Source: Thiopseudomonas alkaliphila (GTDB lineage Bacteria > Pseudomonadota > Gammaproteobacteria > Pseudomonadales > Pseudomonadaceae). From it: a DNA stretch of 64,000 nt. The stretch is taken from the NCBI RefSeq assembly GCF_001267175.1, contig NZ_CP012358.1:722501-786500 (forward strand), given 5' to 3'. The translations under genes were made by a program, and so were the position numbers. The notes beneath the pieces are model-generated. The model worked only from the letters and a program-made list of their open reading frames with translations, did not search any database and was not told the DNA's origin. Below are positions 22,164 through 32,723 of this stretch, in pieces. The number at the start of each line of letters is the position of its first letter. Position 1 is the stretch's first letter.

Positions 22164-23021
22164 TTAATCAGCGCTGTGCTGCAGTTTATTACGCAATTGA
22201 CGCTGCTTAAACTCAAAGTTGGCAATCCGCTGACGATAATGTTCAACGGTTTGAGTGGTTAATACACTGGCTTGATCATCTTTTAAATCACCGCCTAAGC
22301 TGGTAGCTAAATGGGTAGCTGCTTCTAGCATCAACTCAAACGCTTCAGCTGGCGCACTTGGGCCTGGCAACTGCATAAAGAAAGAAACGGCCGGTGTTTT
22401 AAAGTCGTTAATGGTTTCCAGATCAAAAGTACCAGGAGCAACAGCGTTAGCCATCGAGAATAAAGTGTCGCCATGACCTGTCATATTGGTGTAACGATGG
22501 AAAATATCCATATCACCGTAACGCAGCCCATTAGATAAAATACTCTGTAATAAATCAGGGCCTTTAAAGCCTAGCGGCGAGCGCGCTAAAACAATAATCA
22601 CTAACACTTCAGAGGGCTCTAAGGCTTTTTTGCTGGCGGCAGCTTCCGCCTCAGTCGCCGAAAAACTGGGCTCATCCTCTTTATCGGCAGTTAATCCTGA
22701 ATCATCGGCATTGGTTTCAGTTGGTGTTATACGCTCAGACTGAGTGGCAGACAGCCTTGAGAAATCTTCGTTTGCATTGAGTGTGGGCTCATCCATAGCC
22801 AGATCATCTAGCGCTGAAAGTTTCGGCTCTGTTTTGGGCTTAACTACCCGAGGAGCGCTTAATATTTCAGACGAGGTACTATCACCCTCATCATCTTCAG
22901 GTGGTTTAGTCAGGTCAAACTTAAGCTTATTGCCGCTAATACGTCTCCAGCCATCAAATAGGATAGCGGCCATAGCGATCACGCCAATAATGATTAACCA
23001 TGTATGTAGCCCTAACCCCAT
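22164..23021 (-). CDS. zipA: Cell division protein ZipA
   Basis: ZipA anchors FtsZ to the inner membrane at the division site. The 285-residue protein has an N-terminal transmembrane helix (HTWLIIIGVIAMAAILFDGW), an acidic and proline-containing linker (residues 30-140), and a C-terminal FtsZ-binding domain beginning near VLIIVLARSPLGFKG and including MANAVAPGTFDL. The start at ATG 23021 gives the family MGLGLHTWL N-terminus, preceded by GGAG. A TTG start five codons upstream is rejected because it contains the ribosome-binding site. The neighbour upstream is dxs rather than smc. Confidence 0.94.
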   Translation of the reverse strand: MGLGLHTWLIIIGVIAMAAILFDGWRRISGNKLKFDLTKPPEDDEGDSTSSEILSAPRVVKPKTEPKLSALDDLAMDEPTLNANEDFSRLSATQSERITPTETNADDSGLTADKEDEPSFSATEAEAAASKKALEPSEVLVIIVLARSPLGFKGPDLLQSILSNGLRYGDMDIFHRYTNMTGHGDTLFSMANAVAPGTFDLETINDFKTPAVSFFMQLPGPSAPAEAFELMLEAATHLATSLGGDLKDDQASVLTTQTVEHYRQRIANFEFKQRQLRNKLQHSAD

Positions 23022-23150
23022 TACCTGAAACTCCAAAAATTAACCAATCAATAACAAAACACACCTTAAAGGCGGAACACCTAGTATAACTGAGATACAG
23101 ATTAAGAAAATACTCGGTTGTTCCGTCTATTTACAATAAAAACTGCTTAT

Positions 23151-25043
23151 TTAAACTTTTTCCGCTAATAGCTGCTGATAAGCCTCAATTTGCCGTGCAA
23201 TTCCCGGCGCATCGAGTCCACACTCAGCCAACATTTGTTGTGGTGAGGCATGCTCTACGTAATAATCCGGTAAACCTAGCTGCAATACCGCAACATTCTG
23301 ACCTTGGCTATGCAGATACTCGGTAACCGCACTGCCCGCTCCTCCCATAATCGCATTCTCTTCAATGGTTACCAGCAAACTATGCTGGCGTGCTAACTCT
23401 AGGGTCAAGGCGGTATCAAGTGGTTTAACAAAACGCATATCCACCACAGTGGCATCTAAATTTTCTGCTACCTCTAGCGCTGCGGCCAGCTGTACACCAA
23501 AGACTAAAATCGCCACTCCTGAGCCTTGGCGCCGCACCACACCTTTACCAATGGCTACGCTGTCTAAGCCTTCTTCAATCTTAGCTCCAGGTCCTGTGCC
23601 CCTTGGGTAACGCACAGCGGCTGGCCCGGCATATTGATAACCCGTGGTTAGTAATAAACGCAGCTCATTTTCATCACTGGGCGTCATAACCAACATATTA
23701 GGAATACAGCGTAAATAGGATAAATCAAAACTTCCGGCATGGGTCGGACCGTCTTCGCCGACTAAACCCGCACGATCAATGGCAAACAACACATCTAAAT
23801 TTTGCAGCGCTACATCATGAATTAATTGATCATAAGCGCGTTGTAAGAACGTTGAATAAATCGCCACCACTGGCTTAGCCCCTTCACAGGCCATACCCGC
23901 AGCAAAGGTAACAGCATGCTGCTCAGCAATCGCCACATCAAAATATCGCTCAGGATAACGCTGACTAAAGGCAATCAAGTCTGAGCCTTCTTTCATCGCC
24001 GGAGTAATCCCCATCAAACGTGAGTCTTCGGCGGCCATATCGCACAGCCACTGCCCAAACACGTTAGAGTAACGTGGCTTAGCTACAGTTTTAGGCGCTA
24101 CTGCCGTCTGTGCTCCACTAATCGCATGATAGGTAATAGGGTCAGCCTCAGCAGGACTAAAGCCTTTGCCCTTTTTAGTTACCACATGTAGAAACTGTGG
24201 TCCCTTTAAATCTTTTACATACTTTAACGCAGCAACAAGTGCCGGAAGATCATGCCCGTCGATAGGGCCAATATAGTTCCAGCCAAGCTGCTCAAACATC
24301 ACCGCCGGTGCTAACAACGATTTAGCTTTTTCTTCTGTTTTACGCGCAATCTCTAACGCGCCTGGTAGCATCGACAGCAGCTTTTTCCCTTCTTCACGCA
24401 CCGTGGTAAAAGGTGGGCTGGTTAATAAACGGGTAAGATGTTGAGACAAGCCACCGACATTATTTGAGATGGACATATCATTGTCATTTAGCACCACTAG
24501 CATATCGGCTTTAACTTCCGGCGCATGATTAAGCGCCTCAAAAGCCATCCCCGCGGTCATTGCACCATCACCAATAATCGCCACGGTTTTACGCTGCTCA
24601 CCCTTTAATTTTGCGGCCACCGCCATACCTAAGGCAGCACTGATTGAGGTACTGGAATGCCCCACACCAAAGGTGTCGTACTCGCTTTCTTCACGCCGTG
24701 GAAAGGCGGCAATTCCATCTTTTTGGCGCAAACTGCTCATTTGCTCTAAACGTCCGGTGAGCATTTTATGCGGGTAGCCTTGATGCCCTACATCCCACAC
24801 TAAGCGATCTTCCGGGGTGTTATAGACATGATGCAAAGCAATGGTCAGCTCAATCACTCCTAAACCTGCCGCGAAGTGCCCACCGGTTTCGCCCACTCGC
24901 CACAATAAATGCAAGCGCAACTCATCCGCTAACTGAGCAAGTTGCGGCTCGGTAAATAGGCGCAAGGTTTCCGTTTGCTGAACTTGATCCAGCAAAGGTG
25001 TCACTGGACGCGTTGTAGGAATTTCATGAAAAATTTTAGGCAT
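23151..25043 (-). CDS. dxs: 1-deoxy-D-xylulose-5-phosphate synthase
   Basis: Dxs condenses pyruvate and glyceraldehyde-3-phosphate as the first step of the MEP isoprenoid pathway and also feeds thiamine and pyridoxal synthesis. The 630-residue protein starts with MPKIFHEIP, the usual Pseudomonas N-terminus. The thiamine diphosphate motif [16 protein letters not shown] is present, as are [11 protein letters not shown], the [18 protein letters not shown] block of the pyrimidine domain, and the C-terminal transketolase domain with [16 protein letters not shown]. An upstream ATG at 25055 is in frame but adds four non-conserved residues. It lies between yjdM and zipA, which is not its usual neighbourhood. 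Confidence 0.97.
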   Translation of the reverse strand: MPKIFHEIPTTRPVTPLLDQVQQTETLRLFTEPQLAQLADELRLHLLWRVGETGGHFAAGLGVIELTIALHHVYNTPEDRLVWDVGHQGYPHKMLTGRLEQMSSLRQKDGIAAFPRREESEYDTFGVGHSSTSISAALGMAVAAKLKGEQRKTVAIIGDGAMTAGMAFEALNHAPEVKADMLVVLNDNDMSISNNVGGLSQHLTRLLTSPPFTTVREEGKKLLSMLPGALEIARKTEEKAKSLLAPAVMFEQLGWNYIGPIDGHDLPALVAALKYVKDLKGPQFLHVVTKKGKGFSPAEADPITYHAISGAQTAVAPKTVAKPRYSNVFGQWLCDMAAEDSRLMGITPAMKEGSDLIAFSQRYPERYFDVAIAEQHAVTFAAGMACEGAKPVVAIYSTFLQRAYDQLIHDVALQNLDVLFAIDRAGLVGEDGPTHAGSFDLSYLRCIPNMLVMTPSDENELRLLLTTGYQYAGPAAVRYPRGTGPGAKIEEGLDSVAIGKGVVRRQGSGVAILVFGVQLAAALEVAENLDATVVDMRFVKPLDTALTLELARQHSLLVTIEENAIMGGAGSAVTEYLHSQGQNVAVLQLGLPDYYVEHASPQQMLAECGLDAPGIARQIEAYQQLLAEKV

Positions 25044-25174
25044 TGCAGCATTCATAAAAAGTAAAAAGATGGCACAGTTTAACGTAAAGCGCAGTTTTAG
25101 CCCAATAAACTAGTACCCGTTATTATTGAACCCTAAATACTGCAAACTAAAAGCTGAGTCACTCACCGTTAAAC

Positions 25175-25202
25175 GCAGAAAAGCCAGCAGTATAGCTGGC
25201 TT
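25175..25202 (-). terminator. Terminator after the yjdM-like gene
   Basis: On the minus strand AAGCCAGC and GCTGGCTT pair around a six-base loop, followed by TTCTG. The stem is good but the T tract is short. Confidence 0.6.
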
Positions 25203-25223
25203 CTAACAAGAACAGGCGAATCC

Positions 25224-25568
25224 TTAAGCTTTTTTCATAAAGCAAGATTTCAGCATAAACTTCTGCCCATTCACTCGGCAATCAACGTCATGATCGCCCT
25301 CTACTAACTTAATATTAGTGATGCGGGTACCGACTTTTAATACGGTAGAGGTGCCCTTCACTTTTAAATCTTTAGTGAGGGTGACGGTATCACCATCATA
25401 CAAAGGGGTGCCGTGGGCATCACGAAACTTAGACTCTTCAACGCTGCTTGAATCGTCTTGACCCGCTTCCATCGGCCATTCGTGACCACAGGTAGCACAC
25501 ACATAGTGGTCACGATCGGGATAAGTAATTTCTTCTGCACATGCAGGGCATGCTGGAAAATCTGCCAT
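25224..25568 (-). CDS. Zinc-ribbon protein of the YjdM/PhnA family
   Basis: The 114-residue protein has an N-terminal zinc ribbon with CPAC near residue 7 and CATCGHEW near residue 25. It continues with the conserved YjdM core D-G-D-T-V-T-L-T-K-D-L-K-V-K-G and a C-terminal NGQKFMLKSCFMKK. The family was once named PhnA, but it is not a phosphonoacetate hydrolase and its function is unknown. GAGG lies six bases before the ATG. It sits downstream of rpsA, where ihfB is found in most relatives. Confidence 0.92.
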   Translation of the reverse strand: MADFPACPACAEEITYPDRDHYVCATCGHEWPMEAGQDDSSSVEESKFRDAHGTPLYDGDTVTLTKDLKVKGTSTVLKVGTRITNIKLVEGDHDVDCRVNGQKFMLKSCFMKKA

Positions 25569-25649
25569 ATTAACCTCAACTCAGACTAATTATTATTAGA
25601 ACTGCCAAAGCAAACTAGCATTTCTGATCAGGATGAAACCTTATAAAAC

Positions 25650-25675
25650 AATAAACCTCCCGAAGGAGGTTTATT
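25650..25675 (-). terminator. Terminator after rpsA
   Basis: On the minus strand AATAAACCTCC and GGAGGTTTATT form an 11-pair stem capped by the stable TTCG tetraloop, followed by GTTTTAT. It ends the long gyrA-to-rpsA gene run. Confidence 0.9.
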
Positions 25676-25700
25676 GCGTAGCAGCTGAATAACCTAAAAC

Positions 25701-27389
25701 TTAGTTTTGGTTTTCCATTTGCTGACGGATCAGGTCACCAATAGTGGTAGGACCTGCCGCTTCAGCGGCTGCAGTGTCTTGCTTACGCAATTCTTTCATC
25801 GCATCTTTTTCGTCTTCAGCGTCTTTAGACTTGATAGACAAGTTAATTACGCGTGCTTTACGATCAATATTGATGATTTTTGCTTCAACTTCGTCGCCTT
25901 CTTTCAACACGTTACGTGCATCTTCTACACGGTCACGACTGATTTCAGAGGCTTTTAAAGTAGCTTCAACTTCGTCAGCTAAAGTAACGATGGCACCTTT
26001 AGCATCAACTTCTTTAACTACACCTTTAACGATGCTGCCTTTGTCGTTGATTGACGCGTAGTTAGAGAATGGATCATCTTCTAACTGCTTGATACCGAGA
26101 GAAATACGCTCACGCTCTGGATCTACCGAGAGGATTACGGTTTCTAGCTCGTCGCCTTTCTTGAAGTTGCGAACCGCTTCTTCGCCAGCTTCGTGCCAGC
26201 TGATGTCTGATAAGTGAACCAGACCATCGATGCCGCCTTCTAGGCCGATAAAGATACCGAAGTCAGTGATTGACTTGATGGTACCGGAGATTTTATCGCC
26301 TTTGTTGAACTGGCTTGAGAAGTCTTCCCATGGGTTAGTTTTGCACTGTTTGATACCCAGAGAAATACGACGACGATCTTCATCGATGTCCAGAACCTGA
26401 ACTTCAACTTCGTCACCAACGTTAACTACTTTAGATGGATGGATGTTTTTGTTGGTCCAGTCCATTTCAGACACGTGTACTAAACCTTCAACGCCTTCTT
26501 CTAATTCAGCGAAGCAACCGTAGTCAGTCAGGTTAGTTACACGGGCCATTACGCGAGTACCTTCTGGGTAACGCGCAGTGATTGCTACCCATGGATCTTC
26601 ACCTAATTGCTTCAGGCCTAAAGATACACGGTTACGCTCGCGGTCGAATTTCAGTACACGTACTTCTACTTCGTCGCCAACGTTAACGATTTCTGATGGA
26701 TGCTTGATGCGCTTCCACGCCATATCGGTGATGTGCAGTAAGCCGTCAACACCGCCAAGATCCACGAACGCACCGTAGTCGGTGAGGTTCTTAACGATAC
26801 CTTTAACTTTCTGACCTTCTTGTAGGTTTTCAAGCAGTGCTTCGCGCTCAGCGCTGTTCTCTGCTTCAAGAACGCTACGACGAGAAACTACAACGTTGTT
26901 GCGCTTCTGGTCTAATTTGATCACCTTAAATTCTAGCTCTTTACCTTCGAGGTGAGTGGTGTCGCGTACTGGACGCACATCCACTAAAGAACCAGGTAGG
27001 AAGGCACGGATGCTGTTAACGTCAACAGTGAAACCACCTTTGACCTTACCATTAATAACACCAGTAACCACTTCCTCAGCGTTAAACGCAGCTTCCAGAA
27101 CCAGCCATGCCTCAGCACGCTTCGCTTTCTCGCGGGATAGTTTGGTTTCACCAAAGCCATCTTCAACCGCGTCCAGCGCAACGGGAACTTCGTCACCCAC
27201 TTTAATGGTCAGTTCGCCTTGTTCGTTTAAGAACTGCTCTACTGGGATTACACCTTCAGATTTCAGACCAGCGTGAACGGTTACCCAATCACCGTCGATA
27301 TCAACAACTAAACCGTTGATGATCGAACCTGGTTGCATATCTAGGTCTTTTAGGCTTTCTTCAAAGAGTTCTGCAAAGCTTTCGCTCAT
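25701..27389 (-). CDS. rpsA: 30S ribosomal protein S1
   Basis: S1 binds mRNA on the 30S subunit and aids initiation on structured leaders. The 562-residue protein has six S1 repeats. Repeats with the pattern G-x-V-x-x-L-T-D-Y-G-A/C-F-x-x-L are clear in the centre, and the four C-terminal repeats share the R-x-R-I/V-S-L-G-I/L-K-Q signature. The start at ATG 27389 gives [13 protein letters not shown] and is preceded by AGGA. An 18-codon upstream extension is rejected. A TATAAT-like box at 27462-27457 suggests a promoter of its own after cmk. Confidence 0.97.
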   Translation of the reverse strand: MSESFAELFEESLKDLDMQPGSIINGLVVDIDGDWVTVHAGLKSEGVIPVEQFLNEQGELTIKVGDEVPVALDAVEDGFGETKLSREKAKRAEAWLVLEAAFNAEEVVTGVINGKVKGGFTVDVNSIRAFLPGSLVDVRPVRDTTHLEGKELEFKVIKLDQKRNNVVVSRRSVLEAENSAEREALLENLQEGQKVKGIVKNLTDYGAFVDLGGVDGLLHITDMAWKRIKHPSEIVNVGDEVEVRVLKFDRERNRVSLGLKQLGEDPWVAITARYPEGTRVMARVTNLTDYGCFAELEEGVEGLVHVSEMDWTNKNIHPSKVVNVGDEVEVQVLDIDEDRRRISLGIKQCKTNPWEDFSSQFNKGDKISGTIKSITDFGIFIGLEGGIDGLVHLSDISWHEAGEEAVRNFKKGDELETVILSVDPERERISLGIKQLEDDPFSNYASINDKGSIVKGVVKEVDAKGAIVTLADEVEATLKASEISRDRVEDARNVLKEGDEVEAKIINIDRKARVINLSIKSKDAEDEKDAMKELRKQDTAAAEAAGPTTIGDLIRQQMENQN

Positions 27390-27538
27390 GTTTATTCCTG
27401 CATGGATAGTGGGCTTAATTGCCCTAGCCACATTCCAGATCAATGTGGGTTCGTTAATTATAAAGTCAGCTAAAGTGCAGTGTCTGGGCTACTTGAGCTG
27501 CCTTGGCGAGCCTTATCTTAAAGCAAATAAGGACTCTA

Positions 27539-28216
27539 CTAAACCAAGTGGCGCTCGGCCACCTGATCAAGAATTCGTTGCACCACCTGCTCAATACTCA
27601 GCTGCGTGGAATCTAGGATTAACGCATCTGGCGCGGGCTTAAGTGGCGCTGTTGCACGACCCATGTCGCGCTCATCGCGCTCACGAATCTCTTGCAAAAG
27701 ACTCGCAAGTTTAACCTCTTCGCCCTTGGCTTTCAACTGCAAGTAACGTCTTTGTGCTCGCTCTTCAACGCTTGCCGTTAAAAACACCTTGAGTTCAGCA
27801 TTAGGAAACACCACGGTGCCCATATCGCGGCCATCACACACCAAGCCTGGCGATTGGCGAAAATCATACTGGCGCTGCAGTAAGGCGGTGCGCACTTCGG
27901 GAATCGCTGCCACCTGAGAAGCCCAACCACCGACCTGCTCGGTACGAATGGTTAAGCTGACATCTTCACCAGCTAATAGCACCTGATCCTGCAAAAACTG
28001 TACCGGTAGATTTTTCGCCAAGGAAAGCAACTGCTCATTAGCACTAAAAGCCAACTGCTGTTGGCTAGCTGCCAGCGCCAGTAGTCGATACAACGCGCCT
28101 GAGTCCAACAAGTGCCAGCCTAGTTTTTTGGCTAAAATCCCAGCCACAGTCCCCTTGCCCGAGCCGCCTGGACCATCAATGGTAATCACCGGTGCCGCGC
28201 TGACTGCTGAGTTCAT
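27539..28216 (-). CDS. cmk: Cytidylate kinase
   Basis: Cmk phosphorylates CMP and dCMP. The 225-residue protein has the P-loop GPGGSGKGT near residue 14, the substrate-binding LLDSGALYR, the lid-region [21 protein letters not shown] block and [13 protein letters not shown] near the C-terminus. Its ATG overlaps the stop codon of the tyrA-aroA fusion by four bases (ATGA), so the two are coupled. It is followed by rpsA, the conserved cmk-rpsA pair. Confidence 0.96.
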   Translation of the reverse strand: MNSAVSAAPVITIDGPGGSGKGTVAGILAKKLGWHLLDSGALYRLLALAASQQQLAFSANEQLLSLAKNLPVQFLQDQVLLAGEDVSLTIRTEQVGGWASQVAAIPEVRTALLQRQYDFRQSPGLVCDGRDMGTVVFPNAELKVFLTASVEERAQRRYLQLKAKGEEVKLASLLQEIRERDERDMGRATAPLKPAPDALILDSTQLSIEQVVQRILDQVAERHLV

Positions 28217-30456
28217 AGGCTGTGCTCTTCGCTGACATGCATACCGACTTTTTCACATAACTGTAAAAAATCAGGAAACGAGGTCGCCACATGAATCGCA
28301 TCATGAATAATAATTGGCTGACTCGCACGTAATGCGGCAACACTAAAAGACATGGCAATTCGGTGATCGCCATGGGCCCAGACTTCGCCACCACCCATAG
28401 GCTGACCACCTTCAATCACGATACCATCCGGCAGAACTTCGGTTTTTACCCCTAGGGTAGCTAAACCATCGGCCATTACTTGAATTCGATCCGACTCTTT
28501 GACCCGTAATTCTTCGGCATCACGTAATACTGTTTTGCCTTCGGCGCAGGCAGCAGCGATAAATAAAACAGGAAACTCATCAATCGCCAGGGGAACTAGA
28601 TCGCTAGGAATTTCAATTCCTTTTAGCTGACTGGAGCGCACTCGAATGTCAGCGACTAGCTCACCACCCACCTCATGCACTCGCTCAAGGCTCAGATCAG
28701 CGCCCATTAAGCGCAAAATATCAATGACTCCAGTACGGGTTGGGTTGATGCCCACGTGCTCTAGCACCACTTCTGAATTCGGCGCAATACAAGCAGCCAC
28801 CATAAAGAATGCCGCCGAAGAAATATCCGACGGTACTTCAATCTTGGTTCCGGTTAATTTGTGGCCACTTTCAACCTTAGAAATAGCGCCATGCACTTCA
28901 ACTGGGTAACCAAAACCGCTCAGCATCCGCTCGGTATGGTCACGGGTCGGCGCTGGCTCTTCGACCGAGGTTTCACCCCCAGCATATAAGCCCGCCAGCA
29001 AAATACAAGATTTTACCTGAGCGCTGGCCATTGGCATCTGATAATGCATACCCGTGAGTTTTTGTCCGCCACGAATGGTCAAGGGGGGTCGCCCCTCTGC
29101 AGCGGTTTCAATTACCGCACCCATTTCCCGCAACGGTTTTGCAATCCGGTTCATCGGCCGCTTAGATAACGAGGCATCACCGGTCAAGGTGCTATCAAAC
29201 GGCTGCGCCGCCAGCAACCCTGACAGCAAGCGCATGGTAGTGCCTGAGTTGCCCACGTAAATAGGGCCTGGCGCCGGCTTCAAACCATGTAAGCCGACCC
29301 CATGCACCACTACTCGTCCCTCTTGGGGGCCTTCAATCACCACCCCCATATCACGAAAGGCCTGGATAGTGGCTAAGGCATCTTCACCCTCTAAAAAGCC
29401 TTCAATTTCGGTTTTGCCTTCGGCCAAGGAGCCGAGCATGATTGAGCGGTGCGAAATAGACTTATCGCCTGGCACGCGAATCGTGCCCTGTACGTGTCCG
29501 CCTGGATTGGCAATAAATTTCAAATCATGATTCTGCATGGTGTCTACATAGGCCCTGCGAGCTAAAATTTTACTGAAATGTTCTCTGGCCATTTTGGCAC
29601 GAGTGAAAACACCTAATAGATAATGTCCATCATGTTCTGCAACTGCCGTACGCAGTTGCTGCAAGTCATGGGTAAACGCATCTAACTGGGCTAATACAGC
29701 CTCTGAATTAGCTAAAAAAATATCATGCCACATCACCGGATCACTGGCTGCAATCCGGGTAAAGTCTCTAAAACCGCCAGCAGCATAGCGAAATATTTCT
29801 AAATTTTCATTACGCTTAGCCAAGGAGTCCACTAAGCCAAAGGCTAGTAGATGCGGCAGATGACTGGTGGCGGCGAGTACCTGATCGTGATATTCCACGT
29901 CCATAAACTCAACCTCAGCACCCAACAGCTCCCACAGCTGTTTAACGCAGGCTAAGGCCTGCGCTTGAGTATTCGGTTCAGGGCTTAAAATCACTTTATG
30001 CTGGGCAAAAAGCTCGGCATTGGCTGCGGTTACCCCGCTTTTTTCTGAGCCAGCAATCGGATGACCAAACACAAACTCAGGCGGCACCTCACCAAAAATC
30101 TCAAGTACTGCTTGGCGTAACTGTGTTTTACTGCTCCCAACATCAGTCACTATTACCTGCTGTAACTCCAGCTGATGTAACTGCTGCAGGGTTTTCTCCA
30201 TTGCCAAAATCGGCACTGCCAACACGATCACATCCGCCGTGCGGCACACTTCAAGACTATCGCCCGCTTGATCGACAATCGCCAACTGTTCAGCCAAGCG
30301 GCAGGAGTTCTGATTAAGATCAACCCCTAGCACCTCGGAGAAATACCCCGTTTGCTTAATTCCCTTAGCAAAGGACGCGCCAATTAGTCCCAGGCCAACT
30401 ACCACTAAACGCTGCATTGGCGCTGGATCGAATAGCCGCTTGCCCTTACTTGGCAT
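28213..30456 (-). CDS. Fused prephenate dehydrogenase / 3-phosphoshikimate 1-carboxyvinyltransferase
   Basis: Residues 1-300 form a TyrA-type dehydrogenase domain that begins with the Rossmann motif [15 protein letters not shown] and contains VTDVGSSK and [12 protein letters not shown]. Residues 310-747 form an AroA (EPSP synthase) domain with [31 protein letters not shown] and the late KESDRI segment. The fusion joins an early shikimate-chorismate step with a tyrosine branch step in one polypeptide. It is known from Pseudomonas and relatives. The start at ATG 30456 overlaps the end of hisC by 11 bases. An internal ATG at 30417 directly before the Rossmann fold is possible but lacks a ribosome-binding site. 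Confidence 0.95.
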   Translation of the reverse strand: MPSKGKRLFDPAPMQRLVVVGLGLIGASFAKGIKQTGYFSEVLGVDLNQNSCRLAEQLAIVDQAGDSLEVCRTADVIVLAVPILAMEKTLQQLHQLELQQVIVTDVGSSKTQLRQAVLEIFGEVPPEFVFGHPIAGSEKSGVTAANAELFAQHKVILSPEPNTQAQALACVKQLWELLGAEVEFMDVEYHDQVLAATSHLPHLLAFGLVDSLAKRNENLEIFRYAAGGFRDFTRIAASDPVMWHDIFLANSEAVLAQLDAFTHDLQQLRTAVAEHDGHYLLGVFTRAKMAREHFSKILARRAYVDTMQNHDLKFIANPGGHVQGTIRVPGDKSISHRSIMLGSLAEGKTEIEGFLEGEDALATIQAFRDMGVVIEGPQEGRVVVHGVGLHGLKPAPGPIYVGNSGTTMRLLSGLLAAQPFDSTLTGDASLSKRPMNRIAKPLREMGAVIETAAEGRPPLTIRGGQKLTGMHYQMPMASAQVKSCILLAGLYAGGETSVEEPAPTRDHTERMLSGFGYPVEVHGAISKVESGHKLTGTKIEVPSDISSAAFFMVAACIAPNSEVVLEHVGINPTRTGVIDILRLMGADLSLERVHEVGGELVADIRVRSSQLKGIEIPSDLVPLAIDEFPVLFIAAACAEGKTVLRDAEELRVKESDRIQVMADGLATLGVKTEVLPDGIVIEGGQPMGGGEVWAHGDHRIAMSFSVAALRASQPIIIHDAIHVATSFPDFLQLCEKVGMHVSEEHSL

Positions 30457-31561
30457 CCGCAAGCACCTGCTCTAAGACCTCAATAAAGCGTGCGTTTTCT
30501 TGCTCAGTACCCACAGATACACGCAAGAATGTCGGCATCGCGTATCCGGCCACCGGGCGCACAATCACACCTTGCTCCAGTAACGCCTGATTGATCGGCG
30601 CCGCATCACGGGCAAAATCCACCGCAATAAAGTTACCACGCGATTCAATATAACTTAATCCAAGCTCATCAAAGGCCGTACTGAGCTGCTGCAAGCCATG
30701 CTTATTACTGGCTCGACTTTCTTGCAAATACTCATCATCTTCCAGTGCCGCCACTGCCGCCACCAAGCCTAAGCTGTTGACGTTAAAAGGCTGGCGAATA
30801 CGATTCAGCACATCCGCAATCATCGGCGAAGAAATCGCATAACCAATACGGAGCGCTGCTAAACCATAGGCTTTGGAGAAGGTTCGAGATACGATCAAGT
30901 TGGCATGATTGGCCAAAAAACCCATGCCATCGGGCAACTCACCAGGCTCGGCATACTCAATATAGGCCTCATCTAGCACGACAATCACATGCTCAGGCAC
31001 CTGGGCTAAAAAATCAGCCAATGCCTGTTGATCAAACCACGTACCCGTTGGATTGTTCGGGTTCGCAATAAATACCACCCGAGTATTGGCATCGATCGCA
31101 GCCAAAATAGCCGGTAAGTCATGCCCATAGTTATTTGCTGGAATTTCACGACACTCAGCCCCCACTGCCATCGTCGCAATCGGGTAGACAGCAAATGCAT
31201 GCTGACTAAACACCGCATTTAAACCAGGAGCCAACCAGGCTTTAGCCACCAACTCCAAAATATCATTGGAGCCATTGCCTAAGGTGACTTGCGCCGGCTC
31301 AACGGCGAACTTTTGTGCCAGCGCTTGCTTTAAAACAAACCCATTACCATCGGGATAACGCGTTAACTCAGGCACCGCCTGACTAATCGCCGCAATCACT
31401 TTTGGACTCGGGCCTAATGGGTTTTCATTACTGGCTAACTTAACAATTGAATCGAGCGGCAAGCCTAGCTCACGGGCTAGCTCATCAGCGGGTTTACCCG
31501 GCACATAAGGCGCTAACTGTTGCACACCAGGTAACGCTTGGGCTAAAAAATCAAAACTCAT
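30446..31561 (-). CDS. hisC: Histidinol-phosphate aminotransferase family protein
   Basis: The 371-residue PLP enzyme matches HisC, most likely the HisC2 paralogue that sits in the aromatic operon of Pseudomonas and can also transaminate aromatic keto acids. KLASNENPLGPSP near the N-terminus, NPNNPTGT, LDEAYIEY and the PLP lysine in SRTFSKAYGLAALRIGY are all present. The start at ATG 31561 is preceded by AAGGGGA, a strong ribosome-binding site. The neighbours pheA, tyrA-aroA and serC suggest a role in phenylalanine and tyrosine synthesis. The histidine role is from family knowledge. Confidence 0.95.
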   Translation of the reverse strand: MSFDFLAQALPGVQQLAPYVPGKPADELARELGLPLDSIVKLASNENPLGPSPKVIAAISQAVPELTRYPDGNGFVLKQALAQKFAVEPAQVTLGNGSNDILELVAKAWLAPGLNAVFSQHAFAVYPIATMAVGAECREIPANNYGHDLPAILAAIDANTRVVFIANPNNPTGTWFDQQALADFLAQVPEHVIVVLDEAYIEYAEPGELPDGMGFLANHANLIVSRTFSKAYGLAALRIGYAISSPMIADVLNRIRQPFNVNSLGLVAAVAALEDDEYLQESRASNKHGLQQLSTAFDELGLSYIESRGNFIAVDFARDAAPINQALLEQGVIVRPVAGYAMPTFLRVSVGTEQENARFIEVLEQVLADAK

Positions 31562-31573
31562 GACTGTCCCCTT

Positions 31574-31603
31574 AAGCAAAACGACCTCATTACTGAGGCC
31601 GTT
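31574..31603 (-). terminator. Hairpin before hisC, possible attenuator
   Basis: On the minus strand AACGGCCTCA and TGAGGTCGTT form a ten-pair stem (one G-U) around a four-base loop, then TTGCTT. It lies between the pheA stop and the hisC ribosome-binding site. The weak T tract argues for partial termination or mRNA stabilisation. Confidence 0.45.
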
Positions 31604-31628
31604 AAACTGTATCTAACTCATCAAAGGA

Positions 31629-32723
31629 TTAAAGTACCGCTTTTGGGTAGGAACCCAAGACTTTGACCCCAGCACTGCCTTGGGCAATTTTTTCCAGCGC
31701 TGATTTCACCAGCGGGTCGGACTGATGCCCAAGCAGATCAATAAAGAACACATAGGTCCATTTACCACTGCGCGACGGACGCGTTTCAATTCGCGTTAAG
31801 TCAATCCCATGCACATGAAATGGGATCAACAGCTCATGCAACGCGCCAGGTTTGTTGTTCACAGAGACAATAACTGAGGTTTTATCGTCACCCGTAGCCG
31901 GTACATGCTGATTACCAATGATTAAAAAGCGCGTGGAGTTATCAGGACGGTCTTCAATTTTCTCATCGAGAATTTTCAACCCATACAGCTGCGCTGCCAT
32001 ATCACCTGCAATTGCGGCACTGTTCCACTCACTTTTCACCCGTTTCGCTGCTTCAGCGTTACTGGCTACAGCGACACGCTCTACATTTGGATAATGAGCA
32101 TCAAGCCACTTACGGCACTGCGCTAGCGACTGGGCATGGGAATAAATACGTGTAATATGATCAGTTTTAGTGTTTTCACCCACCAATAAATGATGGTGAA
32201 TGCGCAGCTCAACTTCACCACAAATAACCAGATCGTGCTCTAAAAAGCTGTCGAGGGTATGGTTAATTGCCCCTTCAGTGGAGTTTTCTACCGGAACCAC
32301 ACCAAACTGCATTGCCCCAGCAGCTACTTCACGGAAAATCTCATCAATCGCCGCCATCGGCTTGCTGGTTACCGCTTGGCCAAAGTGCTTTAAAGCAGCG
32401 GCTTGGGAGAAGGTTCCTTCAGGTCCCAAATAAGCCACCTTGACTGGCTGCTCTAATGCAAGACAGGTTGACATGATCTCGCGAAACAAGCGCGCCATTT
32501 CTTCATTATCAATCGGCCCTTGGTTCAACTGCATGATACGCTTGAGCACTTGTGCTTCGCGCTCAGGACGATAGAAAATAACTTCTTCGCCTTCTTGCTG
32601 CTCACGGGTTTTAATATGACCCACTTCTTGGGCACAACGCGCACGCTCACTGATCAGCTCGAGAATTTTCTCATCCAGCTGATCAATCCGAATGCGTAAC
32701 GCGTGTAACTCTTGCTCACTCAT
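31629..32723 (-). CDS. pheA: Bifunctional chorismate mutase / prephenate dehydratase
   Basis: The 364-residue protein makes phenylpyruvate from chorismate. An AroQ-type chorismate mutase occupies residues 1-90 (IDQLDEKILELISERARCAQEVG pattern), the prephenate dehydratase follows with VAYLGPEGTFSQAAA and the catalytic DNSTRF, and the C-terminal ACT domain contains NKPGALHELL and the ESRP-like ETRPSR segment that binds phenylalanine for feedback control. The ATG follows directly after the serC stop codon (TAAATG), with AAGGAA inside serC as ribosome-binding site. Confidence 0.97.
   Translation of the reverse strand: MSEQELHALRIRIDQLDEKILELISERARCAQEVGHIKTREQQEGEEVIFYRPEREAQVLKRIMQLNQGPIDNEEMARLFREIMSTCLALEQPVKVAYLGPEGTFSQAAALKHFGQAVTSKPMAAIDEIFREVAAGAMQFGVVPVENSTEGAINHTLDSFLEHDLVICGEVELRIHHHLLVGENTKTDHITRIYSHAQSLAQCRKWLDAHYPNVERVAVASNAEAAKRVKSEWNSAAIAGDMAAQLYGLKILDEKIEDRPDNSTRFLIIGNQHVPATGDDKTSVIVSVNNKPGALHELLIPFHVHGIDLTRIETRPSRSGKWTYVFFIDLLGHQSDPLVKSALEKIAQGSAGVKVLGSYPKAVL

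Noticed and set aside
25364..25579. A second minus-strand frame over the yjdM-like gene
   Set aside because: It overlaps in another frame without zinc-ribbon motifs. The 114-residue frame has the family signature and ribosome-binding site.
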